The notes under the pieces: model-generated
The model's input: only the letters and a program-made list of their open reading frames with translations
Told to the model about the DNA's origin: nothing
Database searches by the model: none
Translations under genes and position numbers: made by a program
In this document: one piece after another, positions 26,547-33,966 of the stretch
Numbering within the stretch: position 1 is the first letter of the stretch
Layout of the letters: each line of letters begins with the position of its first letter
DNA from: Pseudomonadota bacterium
GTDB lineage: Bacteria > Pseudomonadota > Gammaproteobacteria > Burkholderiales > Thiobacillaceae
Length of the DNA stretch: 64,000 nucleotides
Direction: 5' to 3'
Assembly (NCBI GenBank): GCA_021820845.1
Contig: JAKADC010000002.1
Location: 124,001-188,000 of the forward strand

Positions 26547-26714
26547 TCAGTTGTCGCTAAGGCGTTCGGCGCGTTCGCTCATCAGGCGCAGGGTCTGTTC
26601 CACGCAGGCCGCACACGCTTTGTCGGCGGGCGCGGGCGGGGCGCTCTGCGCTTCGCTGCCGGAGGTCTCGGGGGGCGCCACCGTGGCGCTGACTTCTTCG
26701 AAATGGATGGGCAT
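26547..26714 (-). CDS. DUF5908-like eCIS peptide (55 aa)
   Basis: Starting at ATG 26714, one base after the stop of the Afp7-like gene, the protein is MPIHFEEVSATVAPP followed by an Ala/Pro/Ser-rich middle, a CAAC motif and a helical tail (QTLRLMSERAERL). The MPI-x-[IF]-E-E start and position between tube/cap and hub genes match the short DUF5908 proteins found in eCIS loci. A longer start at 26849 would overlap the upstream gene heavily and is unlikely. Function unknown; possibly a hub adaptor. Confidence 0.75.
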   Translation of the reverse strand: MPIHFEEVSATVAPPETSGSEAQSAPPAPADKACAACVEQTLRLMSERAERLSDN

Positions 26715-26715
26715 G

Positions 26716-27684
26716 TCAGTCTCCGAATCCGAGGTTCGTCTTGGCGCCGACGTCGGCGGCGAGGCTGGCGCCGGCCTGGACGCGCGCGCGTCCGCCCGGG
26801 CCGAAGGACGCCGCGCCGGCGACAGCCGGTACCGGCAGCAGCGCGGCACGCGCGTCGGTGACGGCCAGCGTGGCGGTGGGCGGGGCCACGCGCAGGCCGG
26901 TGAAGGCGGCGCCCGCGGTAGCCGTGATGTCCAGCCCGACGCCCAGCCCCGCGCCGCCGCCGATGCTCAGTCCGCCGCTCACGCCACCGCCGATTCCCGC
27001 GCCGGCGCTCGCGGAGAAGCTCGCCGCGGCGGAGAGCGTCACCTCGCCGCCCACCGCGAGTCCGGCCTCGGCGCCGAAACGCAGGCTGGCCGACGCGTTG
27101 GCGCTGGCGATGGCGCGCGCCGCTCGCGGGTCGCCCAGGCTGCTGGCGACGCTGTTCGGGGCCGCGCCCGGCGGGGCCATCACTGGCTCCGGGGCGCTGC
27201 GGTCGACCGTGGGCGCCGGGCTCTTGTTGCTCTGGAACTCCACCTCCTGGCTCGCCAGCGTGAGGTTGATCGAGGCGCGCAGCGGCACGCCGCTGGCGGC
27301 GAAGAAGTCGATGGTCTCCTTGTACTGCTCGACCACGCCCTTGAAGTGGAAGCTGCCCCACCCGAACTCGACCTTGGGCGCGAACTTCTTGCTGCCGCTC
27401 TTCGCGGGCTGGAGCAGCGCGGCGAGGTTCGCGGTCACGGCGCGCACGTCGCCGCCGGTATCGGTGGTGTCGAAGATCAGCGTCATGGTGAGCTTGCCGC
27501 TGGTCTTCTTGACGAACTGGCGCGCGGAGTTGTTGCCCTGGCTGCTGTCGAACTCGTTCGACAGCGTGTATTCGAGCGAAGCCGGATTGAACTGCACCGT
27601 GAACGCAGGCCCGCCCGCACCGGTGCCCTCGAGCACCTTGAAGGTGGCCAGTTCGATGCTCGGGGATGTCAGGTCCGGCAGCAT
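26716..27684 (-). CDS. Afp7-like tube/LysM-region protein (CIS tube protein domain)
   Basis: Start ATG 27684 is chosen because the longer reading frame would overlap the tube 2 gene. Residues 1-165 carry the conserved CIS tube/Afp7 domain: PAFTVQFNPASLEYTLSNEF, KLTMTLIFDTTDTGGDVR, and FGWGSFHFKGVVEQYKETIDFF with LRASINLTL. In Afp/PVC this protein is the adaptor between inner tube and hub and ends in a LysM domain. Here no LysM is seen. Instead residues about 200-322 are almost entirely Gly/Ala/Ser-rich (GAGIGGGVSGGLSIGGGAGL and similar), a low-complexity tail of unknown use. Confidence 0.88.
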   Translation of the reverse strand: MLPDLTSPSIELATFKVLEGTGAGGPAFTVQFNPASLEYTLSNEFDSSQGNNSARQFVKKTSGKLTMTLIFDTTDTGGDVRAVTANLAALLQPAKSGSKKFAPKVEFGWGSFHFKGVVEQYKETIDFFAASGVPLRASINLTLASQEVEFQSNKSPAPTVDRSAPEPVMAPPGAAPNSVASSLGDPRAARAIASANASASLRFGAEAGLAVGGEVTLSAAASFSASAGAGIGGGVSGGLSIGGGAGLGVGLDITATAGAAFTGLRVAPPTATLAVTDARAALLPVPAVAGAASFGPGGRARVQAGASLAADVGAKTNLGFGD

Positions 27685-27694
27685 GGTGGGCTCC

Positions 27695-28147
27695 TCAGTT
27701 CGCCAGGAACAGGCCTTCGTGGGCGAGATGCAGTTCCTCGATGCCGATCTCGGTGCCCTTGGCATTGAGATCGGCGGCCTTGAACTTCACCGGCATGCAG
27801 CGCGCCAGCTCCCAGGTGATCACGGTCTCGCCGGCCGCGTTCTGCACGGCGATCTGCGCCGACCGGCGGTAGGCATAGCCGCCGCCCGCGACCTTCTGGA
27901 ACCAGTCGAACAGGTCGTGCGACTGGCTGATGCCGCGCTTCAGCACCACGGTGGCGAAGGTCACCTGGCCCGGACGCTGGGTGGCACCGTAGTTCGCGCC
28001 GCCGGACTTGATCACCTTGGGTTCCATGGTCGCTTCCAGGCCGGTGCATTCCGCGAACGCGCCGCCGCAGACCTCGCCCGTGCCATCGCGCTTGATGCTG
28101 ATGTGAAAGCGGAATACATGCAGGGGGGCGGGGCTGGCGTCGCTCAT
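27695..28147 (-). CDS. inner tube protein 2 (gp19/Afp5-like)
   Basis: 150 residues; ATG 28147 overlaps the sheath 2 stop (ATGA). It has the tube-protein pattern: an FRFHISIKRDGTGEVCGGAF opening, FAECTGLEATMEPKVIKSGG, TFATVVLKRGISQSHDLFDW, a WELARCMPVKFKAADLNAKG turn, and a C-terminal IEELHLAHEGL. It is a paralogue of the main tube protein encoded nearby. In Afp-type particles the variant tube proteins form the first rings next to the hub, which fits its place between sheath 2 and the Afp7-like gene. Confidence 0.92.
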   Translation of the reverse strand: MSDASPAPLHVFRFHISIKRDGTGEVCGGAFAECTGLEATMEPKVIKSGGANYGATQRPGQVTFATVVLKRGISQSHDLFDWFQKVAGGGYAYRRSAQIAVQNAAGETVITWELARCMPVKFKAADLNAKGTEIGIEELHLAHEGLFLAN

Positions 28148-29742
28148 GCCACCTCCCTCAGGCCGCTGGTCTCGGCGGTGTTGTTGAGGCACAGGACCAC
28201 GGTGATGCGCTCGATCGAGACCGCCGGGGCGACGCTGATCAGGACGATCATGCGTCCGGCGTCGAGGTCGGCCTGGCTCATGGTGCCGCGGTCGCAGCGC
28301 ACGTCGAAGGCTCGGCCAGCGCTGGCGCCTGCGAAGGCGCCTTCGCGCCAGTATTCCATCAGCAGCGCCTCGAGTTCGCGCTTGAGGCGCGCCCAGGTGG
28401 CCGGGCCGTTGGGTTCGAAGGCGACGACGTCGCCGACCGCGCGCGCCGCGCGCAGGATGCTCGCCATCAGCCGGCTGGCGCCGCCGAAGCGCCAGCCCGG
28501 ACTCGCCGCCATGGTGACGTCGGACTGCAGGGCCCAGCCTTCGGCTTGCGGCGCGAACAGGCAGACACGCTGCGCCAGCAGGCCGTCGGGACTGCTGGCG
28601 CCGAGCCCCCAGGCGGGGACCGGTTCGGCATCGGCGACGTCGCGCAGCCGCGCGAGCGAGAAGTCGCCGGCCACGGAGCGATGGCAACCGCGCAGGCTGG
28701 CGTTTGCCGCGATCAGCCCGGCGAGCACGCCGTCGGGCGGCTCCAGGGATTCCGGCAGATCGGCCGCGGCCTCGGTGCGCAGCCACGGCCAGGCGAGCTG
28801 CACCAGGGCCTGCGAGGGCCGGTAGGGTACGGGATCGTCGCTGCCGAACACGCCGATGCGCTGCAGCCAGCCGAGCATGTCGGCCTGGGCGTGGATGTGG
28901 GCGCCGTCGGCGACCCGGCGCGCGTCGACGTGCGGCAGGGGGAGCGCGGTCAGGAACAGGACCTCGCGCGGGGGCAGGTCGAGAAACGCACGTACCGCAT
29001 CCAGGGCCAGGCGCCAGCCGGCATAGCCATTCTCGTCGAGGCGCGGCGCGGGGGTGTGGCGCAAGCTGGTGTCGATCGCAACGGGCTCGTCCGCGCTGCA
29101 CTCGACGAACCCCTCGGGGACCGTCGGCGGCGCGGGAGCCAGGTCGGGGATCGGCGGATCCACCGCGCAGGCGTCGGCCAGGTCGGGCATGAGCACGAAG
29201 CTGACTTCGCGCAAGCCATGGAGATGGTAGAGGCCATGCCAGCCTGCCGGGTTGTAGGGCTCGAAAAGCAATGCGGGCGTGCTATGGTCGGCGTCCGGAA
29301 ACGCGGGGATCAACTGGTGCAGGCGCGCTCGCCGCTGGGCCGAGCGCTCGGTGCCGGATTCGAGCAGCGGCCACGGATCGCCGACGCGGATGATCACCGC
29401 GCGCCGGCCGCCGCGCGCGAAGAAGCTGCGCACCGCCGCGCCCAGATAGGTGGCGCAGCGGGTGCTGGCGTCGGCGGCCAGCGGGCGCGCCTCCCATGCA
29501 TAAAGCTGGTCGAACAGGTCCCAGCTGTCGCAGACCACGGGCAGGTCGGTGAGGTGTTCGATCACGTCCGGCGCGCGCCGCCAGATGCCGTCGACCCAGC
29601 CCGCCGCCGCGAGCTGCGCGCGCACCGCGTCGGGGACCGGGGAGCCGGGCCGGCGCGCGACGAAGCCGATGAAGCAGGCCACGTCGGCACGGTAGCGGTC
29701 GGCCTCGATCGCGGGCGCGTTGTATTCAAACACCAGGCTCAT
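28144..29742 (-). CDS. second, divergent sheath protein
   Basis: 532 residues starting MSLVFEYNAPAIEADRYRAD. The N-terminus lacks the usual PGVYVEE motif but keeps DVACFIGFVARRPG. The C-terminus is a clear sheath end: VVAFEPNGPATWARLKRELE, AFAGASAGRAFDVRCDRGTMSQADLDAGRMIVLISVAPAV. This is the same order as in sheath 1 (FVRCDRSTMTQNDLDNGRLVC). eCIS particles usually have two or three sheath paralogues, and the divergent one forms the ring that contacts the baseplate. It lies between tube 1 and tube 2. Confidence 0.9.
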   Translation of the reverse strand: MSLVFEYNAPAIEADRYRADVACFIGFVARRPGSPVPDAVRAQLAAAGWVDGIWRRAPDVIEHLTDLPVVCDSWDLFDQLYAWEARPLAADASTRCATYLGAAVRSFFARGGRRAVIIRVGDPWPLLESGTERSAQRRARLHQLIPAFPDADHSTPALLFEPYNPAGWHGLYHLHGLREVSFVLMPDLADACAVDPPIPDLAPAPPTVPEGFVECSADEPVAIDTSLRHTPAPRLDENGYAGWRLALDAVRAFLDLPPREVLFLTALPLPHVDARRVADGAHIHAQADMLGWLQRIGVFGSDDPVPYRPSQALVQLAWPWLRTEAAADLPESLEPPDGVLAGLIAANASLRGCHRSVAGDFSLARLRDVADAEPVPAWGLGASSPDGLLAQRVCLFAPQAEGWALQSDVTMAASPGWRFGGASRLMASILRAARAVGDVVAFEPNGPATWARLKRELEALLMEYWREGAFAGASAGRAFDVRCDRGTMSQADLDAGRMIVLISVAPAVSIERITVVLCLNNTAETSGLREVA

Positions 29743-29755
29743 GGCAGGCGCTGCG

Positions 29756-30199
29756 TCAGACCGTCAGTTCCATCGCTTCGGCGGACAGCACCACCTCTTC
29801 CATGGCGACGTCGCCGCCGCCCTTGCCCGCGAGCGTCGGCCCGGTGTACTTCATCGGGATCACGCCGCGCAGCACCCAGGATTGCACCGGCTTCTGGGAT
29901 TCGTCGAGCAAGGTGATGGTGACGCTCTTCTGCGCCGCGGGGCCGCTGGTGCGCGCCTTGCCGATCCAGTCGAACAGGGTCTTGGAGTTGAGGATGCCGC
30001 GCTTCAGCGTGACGTCGGAGACCTTGTGCACGCCGCCCAGCTTGCGCACGTGGTTTTCCACGTCGTTGCCGTTGCGGTACTCGGCCACGGTGATCTCGGT
30101 GCCGATGCCGGAGACGTCGGAGAAGCCGCCGAAAAGCTCGCCGCCATCGAAGTTGACCAGGTAGTTGAAGGCGCCATAGGGCGTAGTCCGGTTTGCCAT
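29756..30199 (-). CDS. inner tube protein 1, major (gp19/Afp1-like)
   Basis: 147 residues beginning MANRTTPYGAFNYLVNF. Motifs of the gp19/Hcp-like tube fold are present: FGGFSDVSGIGTEITVAEYR, VSDVTLKRGILNSKTLFDWI, QSWVLRGVIPMKYTGPTL and a C-terminal EEVVLSAEAMEL. Polymerises as hexameric rings into the rigid inner tube that carries the cargo. It follows sheath 1 by 15 bases, the usual sheath-tube pair. Confidence 0.94.
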   Translation of the reverse strand: MANRTTPYGAFNYLVNFDGGELFGGFSDVSGIGTEITVAEYRNGNDVENHVRKLGGVHKVSDVTLKRGILNSKTLFDWIGKARTSGPAAQKSVTITLLDESQKPVQSWVLRGVIPMKYTGPTLAGKGGGDVAMEEVVLSAEAMELTV

Positions 30200-30214
30200 G
30201 ATTCAGTCCCTTTC

Positions 30215-31987
30215 TCAGTTCTGGGCGTCGGCGGTCTTCTGGCCGATGCGGAAGATCACGAATTCGGCCGGCTTGATGATGGCCACGCCGATCAGGCACA
30301 CCAGGCGGCCGTTGTCGAGGTCGTTCTGGGTCATGGTGCTGCGGTCGCAGCGCACGAAGAAGGCCTGGTCCGTCGAGGTGCCGAGCAGCGCGCCGTTTTT
30401 CCACTCGTTGTAGAGAAAGTCCGAGATGGTCTGGCGGATGTTGGCCCACAGGCGCTCGCCGTTGGGCTCGAACACCGCCCATTGCGTGCCGCGATCGATC
30501 GAAGCCTCGAGGTAGTTGAAATAGCGCCGGTCGGAGACGTATTTCCATTCCGGATCGGAGGACGCCAGCCGCGCGCCCCAGAGGCGGTAGCCGCGTCCAG
30601 AGAGATAGCGCAGGCAGTTCACGCCGAGCGGGTTGAGCAGTTCCTGCTGGGCGAAGTTGATGTCGCTCTCGAAGCGCAAGGCACCGGTGACCACCTCGTT
30701 GGCGGGGGCCTTGTAGACGCCGCGCTGCACGTCGTTGCGCGCATAGATGCCGGTGACGAAGCCCGATGGCGGAACGGCGATCTCCCTGGGGATGTCGTCG
30801 CGGCCCGGGCGGGCGAGCGGGTTGGACACCACCACCCAAGGGTAGTAGAGCGCGGCGTACTTGGAGTCGATCTTGCCGCGGGCGACGCGCATGTCTCCGG
30901 GCGTCTGGTTGGCCGCGGAGTCGAGCACGGCGATGCGGTAGGCGCGGCGCTTCTCGGCATGGGCGATGAGTTCGTTCTGGATCGCCTGGGCATCGCTGAG
31001 CGCGGACGCGCCCGGCGTCGCGACGATGGAGATGTCCTCCAGGCCGGAGAGGATGGCCAGCGCGTCGGCGTAGGTGCCTGCCGTGCCCGATGCGCCGTTG
31101 GCGGGCTGGGCGCCGTCGTCTCCGTCAGCGAGCGGGAGCAGGTAGCTGCCGTCGGCCTGCTTGCTCAGGGCGGTGACGATGGCCGCGTGCAGGTCGAATG
31201 CCGTGACACTGGAGCCGACGACGACCGCGATCGAGTTCTGCAGCTGGTCGTTGCGATTGTGCGGCGTGGTCGCGAGCACCGTGCCGATGAAGCGCGGATG
31301 GCTCGCCGCCAGGCCGAGATCGTCCCAGCCCTGCGCGTCGCCGTCGGCGTCCTGGAATTGCACCGAGAGCGTGATCAGGTTGGCCTGGGTGCCCGCGTCC
31401 CCCGGGGTGTCGCCGGGGTTGGCGGGCAGGGTGAGCTTGTTGCTGGAGCTGTCGGCCCAGTCGCTGCCGCTCTTCACGAACAGCGTTGCGGTGCCGCTCA
31501 CGGTCGCTTCCAGCAGGCTGCCCTGCGGCGCCGTGCCGAGGGTCAGTTTCGTCGCGGGCCGCTTGACGGCCTGGAAATAGACCGAGCCGCGGTAGGCCGC
31601 GCCGGGCGCGCGCGCGTTGACGTAGACCGCCTTGGTGTCGTCGCCGCCGCCGTCGATCAGGGTCGCGTGGGCATAGCCCTTGTTGGTGGCGGCGGAGCCG
31701 TCGTAGGTGCGCATCACGTAGAGGCGCGAGCCGCCGTTGTTGAAGTAGGCGTTCACGGCATGGGCGACGTAGTTGAGGGTGCTGCTGCCGCCGAGGGTGA
31801 GGTTTTCGAGGCTGCCGTAGATGCGCTCGAAGTCGGGCAGGCTGGTGACCATCTCCGGCGTGCCGCCGATCGGGCCGCGTCGGGTCGGGCCGACGAAAGC
31901 GGTGGTGCTGGTCCCCACGCCTTCGATGGACTTGGCGCGGAAGCTCGTTTCTTCGACGTATACGCCGGGTGCCAGATATTCAGGCAT
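30215..31987 (-). CDS. major sheath protein (Afp2/3-like)
   Basis: 590 residues. The N-terminus MPEYLAPGVYVEETSFRAKS is the hallmark of contractile-tail sheath proteins, followed by GVGTSTTAFVGPTRRGP. The C-terminal domain has FEPNGERLWANIRQTISDFL, GALLGTSTDQAFFVRCDRST and ELVI-type PAEFVIFRIGQK. A variable middle insertion (about residues 170-330) forms the outer surface. Polymerises around the tube and contracts to fire it. Good ribosome site GGAGAC precedes the start. Confidence 0.95.
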   Translation of the reverse strand: MPEYLAPGVYVEETSFRAKSIEGVGTSTTAFVGPTRRGPIGGTPEMVTSLPDFERIYGSLENLTLGGSSTLNYVAHAVNAYFNNGGSRLYVMRTYDGSAATNKGYAHATLIDGGGDDTKAVYVNARAPGAAYRGSVYFQAVKRPATKLTLGTAPQGSLLEATVSGTATLFVKSGSDWADSSSNKLTLPANPGDTPGDAGTQANLITLSVQFQDADGDAQGWDDLGLAASHPRFIGTVLATTPHNRNDQLQNSIAVVVGSSVTAFDLHAAIVTALSKQADGSYLLPLADGDDGAQPANGASGTAGTYADALAILSGLEDISIVATPGASALSDAQAIQNELIAHAEKRRAYRIAVLDSAANQTPGDMRVARGKIDSKYAALYYPWVVVSNPLARPGRDDIPREIAVPPSGFVTGIYARNDVQRGVYKAPANEVVTGALRFESDINFAQQELLNPLGVNCLRYLSGRGYRLWGARLASSDPEWKYVSDRRYFNYLEASIDRGTQWAVFEPNGERLWANIRQTISDFLYNEWKNGALLGTSTDQAFFVRCDRSTMTQNDLDNGRLVCLIGVAIIKPAEFVIFRIGQKTADAQN

Positions 31988-32041
31988 GGCTGGTCTCCTT
32001 TAACGGGAAAGGCAAAGGGAAAAGGGGCTCGTTGCGCACGT

Positions 32042-32851
32042 TCATGGCAGGGCGAGCTGGCTGGAAAGGGATTGGGCGCGCCGCGCCGCGATCGGCACGA
32101 TGACGCTGGCATGGGGCAAGGTATTGGCGCGCGCCTCGATGTCGTCGGTGTTCACCACGGGCAACCGGGCCGGGGGCCGGCCCGCCGCTACATCGGCCGC
32201 GGCGGTGCGCGTGCCGCTGGCGGGATCGAACACGGTCCGGATCCGGGCGTTGATCTCGGTCACCACGACCGCGTGCGGATGGCTCGACCAGGTGGTCACG
32301 GGCACGCCCGGGACGGGCAGCAAGGCCTCGCCGCGCCAGTCGGTCAGGCCGCGCGCCAGCGTGTTGCCGCCGCTCGTGAGGATCAGCAGCGCGCCGCCCA
32401 GCGCGTCGTGGCTCGCGGCTTCGCTGACGCTGACGAACAGCACCGCCCAGTTTTCGCCCACGGGCGCCACGTTGCTCGGATACAGCGCGACCTCGATGGG
32501 GCGGAACAGGGCGTCGGCGTTGCCGGCGTGCGCCGGCAGCGGGTCGCGCGGCAGCGCCAGGGTGGCGCTGCGCGGAAGGTAGCGGCCGCTGGGGTCGGCG
32601 ATGGTGGCGTCGAGCTTGACCGTGCCCTTTGCCAGCAGCGCGGGCGGCTGGGCGAAGCTGGCTTCGTGAGCGGCGAGCGCCGTGGCCGCGGCGATGACGT
32701 ACAGGCCGCTGCGGTTGCGCTGGATGCGCGCGTTCTCGACCGTCACCTGCAGCGGCAGATCGACGCCGGCGCGCGTGGTCGCGTCGACGCAGCGCAGGGC
32801 GCCGAGCACGCGCCGCTCGACGCGTTCGATCTCGCGTATCGCCAGGCTCAT
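32042..32851 (-). CDS. eCIS locus beta-rich protein (269 aa), unknown
   Basis: The ATG at 32851 overlaps the stop of the DUF4255 gene (ATGA). The protein starts MSLAIREIERVERRVLGALR and continues with a regulatory-domain-like beta stretch (LPLQVTVENARIQRNRSGLY). A second part (WAVLFVSVSEAASHDALGGALL, then RGLTDWRGEALLPVPGVPV) resembles carboxypeptidase-regulatory/transthyretin-like repeats. No precise family is recognised. Its position between the terminator-like protein and the sheath suggests a cap or neck accessory of the particle. Confidence 0.72.
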   Translation of the reverse strand: MSLAIREIERVERRVLGALRCVDATTRAGVDLPLQVTVENARIQRNRSGLYVIAAATALAAHEASFAQPPALLAKGTVKLDATIADPSGRYLPRSATLALPRDPLPAHAGNADALFRPIEVALYPSNVAPVGENWAVLFVSVSEAASHDALGGALLILTSGGNTLARGLTDWRGEALLPVPGVPVTTWSSHPHAVVVTEINARIRTVFDPASGTRTAAADVAAGRPPARLPVVNTDDIEARANTLPHASVIVPIAARRAQSLSSQLALP

Positions 32852-33447
32852 GGCGTCACTCCCACGGCTTCGAGCGGGCCGTAGGCATAGCGCGTCGCGA
32901 CCACCGGCTCGGTGTCGAGGAACGTGTCGGGGTCGATGCGCACCAGCCGCGCGATATAGGAAACGGAGACGCGATAGGGGTGTTCGAGCGCGTCCCAGAT
33001 GCGCATCAGATCCTCGGTGGGCAGTTCCGCGGGGATGATCTGGATCACCTCGTCCGCGGCCCAGCCGGCCTCGGGCGAGAGCGACGAGGCATCGAGGATC
33101 GGATTCTGGTAGAGCTGGCGCATGGCCCAGGCCAGCGGCAGTTGCTCGTCCTGGGCGTTGCCGGCCCAGGCGGTGAGCAGGTAGTGCAGGTCCAGCCCCA
33201 GGGGCGCCTGCTGCTCCGGCGACATCGCGCCAGGGCGCTGCTGGCGGCAGTGTTCGTTGACGGTGACGCGGTACAGATAGAGCGTGAGACGGGTTGTGTC
33301 GCCGACGGGGCCGGCCATCTCGCCCGAGGAGATGAGATCGAAACCGCATTCCGGCGTGTTCTGGCCGGCGACCTTCTGCGGATAGGTGTTGTGCAGGAAG
33401 GTCACGATGGAGTTGCCGACGGAGTGGATCGCGAGGACGTTGGCCAT
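32848..33447 (-). CDS. DUF4255 / Pvc16-like tail terminator
   Basis: 199 residues from ATG 33447; the reading frame extends further upstream but that part would cover the previous gene. It shows the Pvc16 N-terminal domain pattern: VGNSIVTFLHNTYP, CGFDLISSGEMAG-x-x-x-x-x-TRLTLYLYRV, LDLHYLLTAWAGNAQDEQLPLAWAMRQLYQNPIL, and EVIQIIPAELPTEDLMRIWDAL with YRVSVSYIARLVRID. In Afp/PVC the protein caps the tail end and ends tube and sheath growth. Early position in the operon is usual. Confidence 0.92.
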   Translation of the reverse strand: MANVLAIHSVGNSIVTFLHNTYPQKVAGQNTPECGFDLISSGEMAGPVGDTTRLTLYLYRVTVNEHCRQQRPGAMSPEQQAPLGLDLHYLLTAWAGNAQDEQLPLAWAMRQLYQNPILDASSLSPEAGWAADEVIQIIPAELPTEDLMRIWDALEHPYRVSVSYIARLVRIDPDTFLDTEPVVATRYAYGPLEAVGVTP

Positions 33448-33455
33448 GTGCCCGC

Positions 33456-33728
33456 TCAGTTTTCCTGCGCGGCGTCGTGACCGGCGTCTCGCTGCGGCGT
33501 CCGCCACAGGCGCTGGTTGTCGCCCATGGACACGTTCTCGACCACGCCGCGCGCCTCGAGCAGCCGCAGGGCCTGTTCCACGGTGTCGCCATCGCTTTCC
33601 ATGCCCATCGTGGGCAGCCACCACTGCGTGATGCCGCGGCTGCTGTCGGCCGCCGACGGATGAAGCGTCAGATAGCGCGCGATCGCGGCGGCGATCTGCT
33701 CCACGCGAAGATCCGGCCCAGCCCTCAA
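33456..33728 (-). CDS. small helical (winged-helix-like) protein, first gene of eCIS operon
   Basis: No ATG fits; a TTG at 33728 lies six bases after a perfect AGGAGG, giving 90 residues. It starts (M)RAGPDLRVEQIAAAIARYL, continues LHPSAADSSRGITQWWLP, and ends with TVEQALRLLEARGVVENVS and a short RLWRT strand. The helix-helix-strand order with a final recognition-like helix and wing resembles a winged helix. It is the first gene after the sigma-54 promoter. It might be a regulator or a small particle component; a positive assignment is not possible here. Confidence 0.7.
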   Translation of the reverse strand: MRAGPDLRVEQIAAAIARYLTLHPSAADSSRGITQWWLPTMGMESDGDTVEQALRLLEARGVVENVSMGDNQRLWRTPQRDAGHDAAQEN

Positions 33729-33768
33729 GGTGCTCCTCCTGTCTGTCCTGGCGGCATGGATGGGAAGG

Positions 33769-33784
33769 AGCAGCCTTCGTGCCA
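33769..33784 (-). promoter_or_regulatory. sigma-54 (-24/-12) promoter of the eCIS operon
   Basis: On the minus strand the sequence is TGGCACG-AAGG-CTGCT, against the consensus TGGCACG-N4-TTGCW: only the first T of the -12 element differs and the GG/GC spacing is exact. Transcription would start near 33758, about 30 bases before the TTG at 33728. The gene just upstream is a sigma-54 activator, which supports the call. Confidence 0.8.
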
Positions 33785-33800
33785 GTCCCCGAGCGTTTTG

Positions 33801-33813
33801 CAACCAACTGATT
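33801..33813 (-). promoter_or_regulatory. candidate IHF site
   Basis: Minus-strand AATCAGTTGGTTG matches WATCAANNNNTTR except at one position. It is centred about 50 bases before the predicted start point, between the dyads and the -24 element, where IHF bends DNA at sigma-54 promoters. Confidence 0.5.
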
Positions 33814-33857
33814 TTTCTGGATTCTCTGGCGTGGGGCGGCGCAAGAGGACTCCGCCA

Positions 33858-33879
33858 GGCGGGTCATCGCCGACCCGCC
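33858..33879. promoter_or_regulatory. dyad 1, candidate activator site (or REP-like hairpin)
   Basis: Perfect 8-bp inverted repeat GGCGGGTC-N6-GACCCGCC centred about 110 bases before the predicted start. It shares arm sequence and spacer length with dyad 2. It could be an upstream activator site for the sigma-54 regulator; a REP-type repeat is the alternative. Confidence 0.5.
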
Positions 33880-33936
33880 GCATGCGGCATCCCGACGTGA
33901 AATGGCTGGAAAACCGAGGCGCGGCGCAGTTTGCGG

Positions 33937-33960
33937 GGGTGGGTCGGGCGCGACCCACCC
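33937..33960. promoter_or_regulatory. dyad 2, candidate activator site or hairpin after regulator gene
   Basis: Perfect 10-bp inverted repeat GGGTGGGTCG-N4-CGACCCACCC; its inner part is GGTGGGTC-N6-GACCCACC, matching dyad 1. It begins seven bases after the regulator stop, so it could also act as a hairpin that slows read-through, but there is no T run on the minus strand. Confidence 0.5.
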
Positions 33961-33966
33961 GGCGCG

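Larger units (their letters stand above)
33729..33966 (-). other. control region between activator gene and eCIS operon
   Basis: A 238-base stretch without a gene. Reading in the direction of transcription it holds two 22-bp dyads with the same pattern GGYGGGTC-N6-GACCCRCC whose centres are 80 bp apart, then a near-consensus IHF site, a -24/-12 element, and an AGGAGG before a TTG start. This is the standard order of a sigma-54 promoter, and the activator gene lies immediately before it. Confidence 0.7.

Noticed and set aside
24225-26861. 878-residue open frame on the plus strand
   Set aside because: Antisense shadow of the gpD-, gpV- and 522-aa protein genes with no start context and no protein-like motifs.
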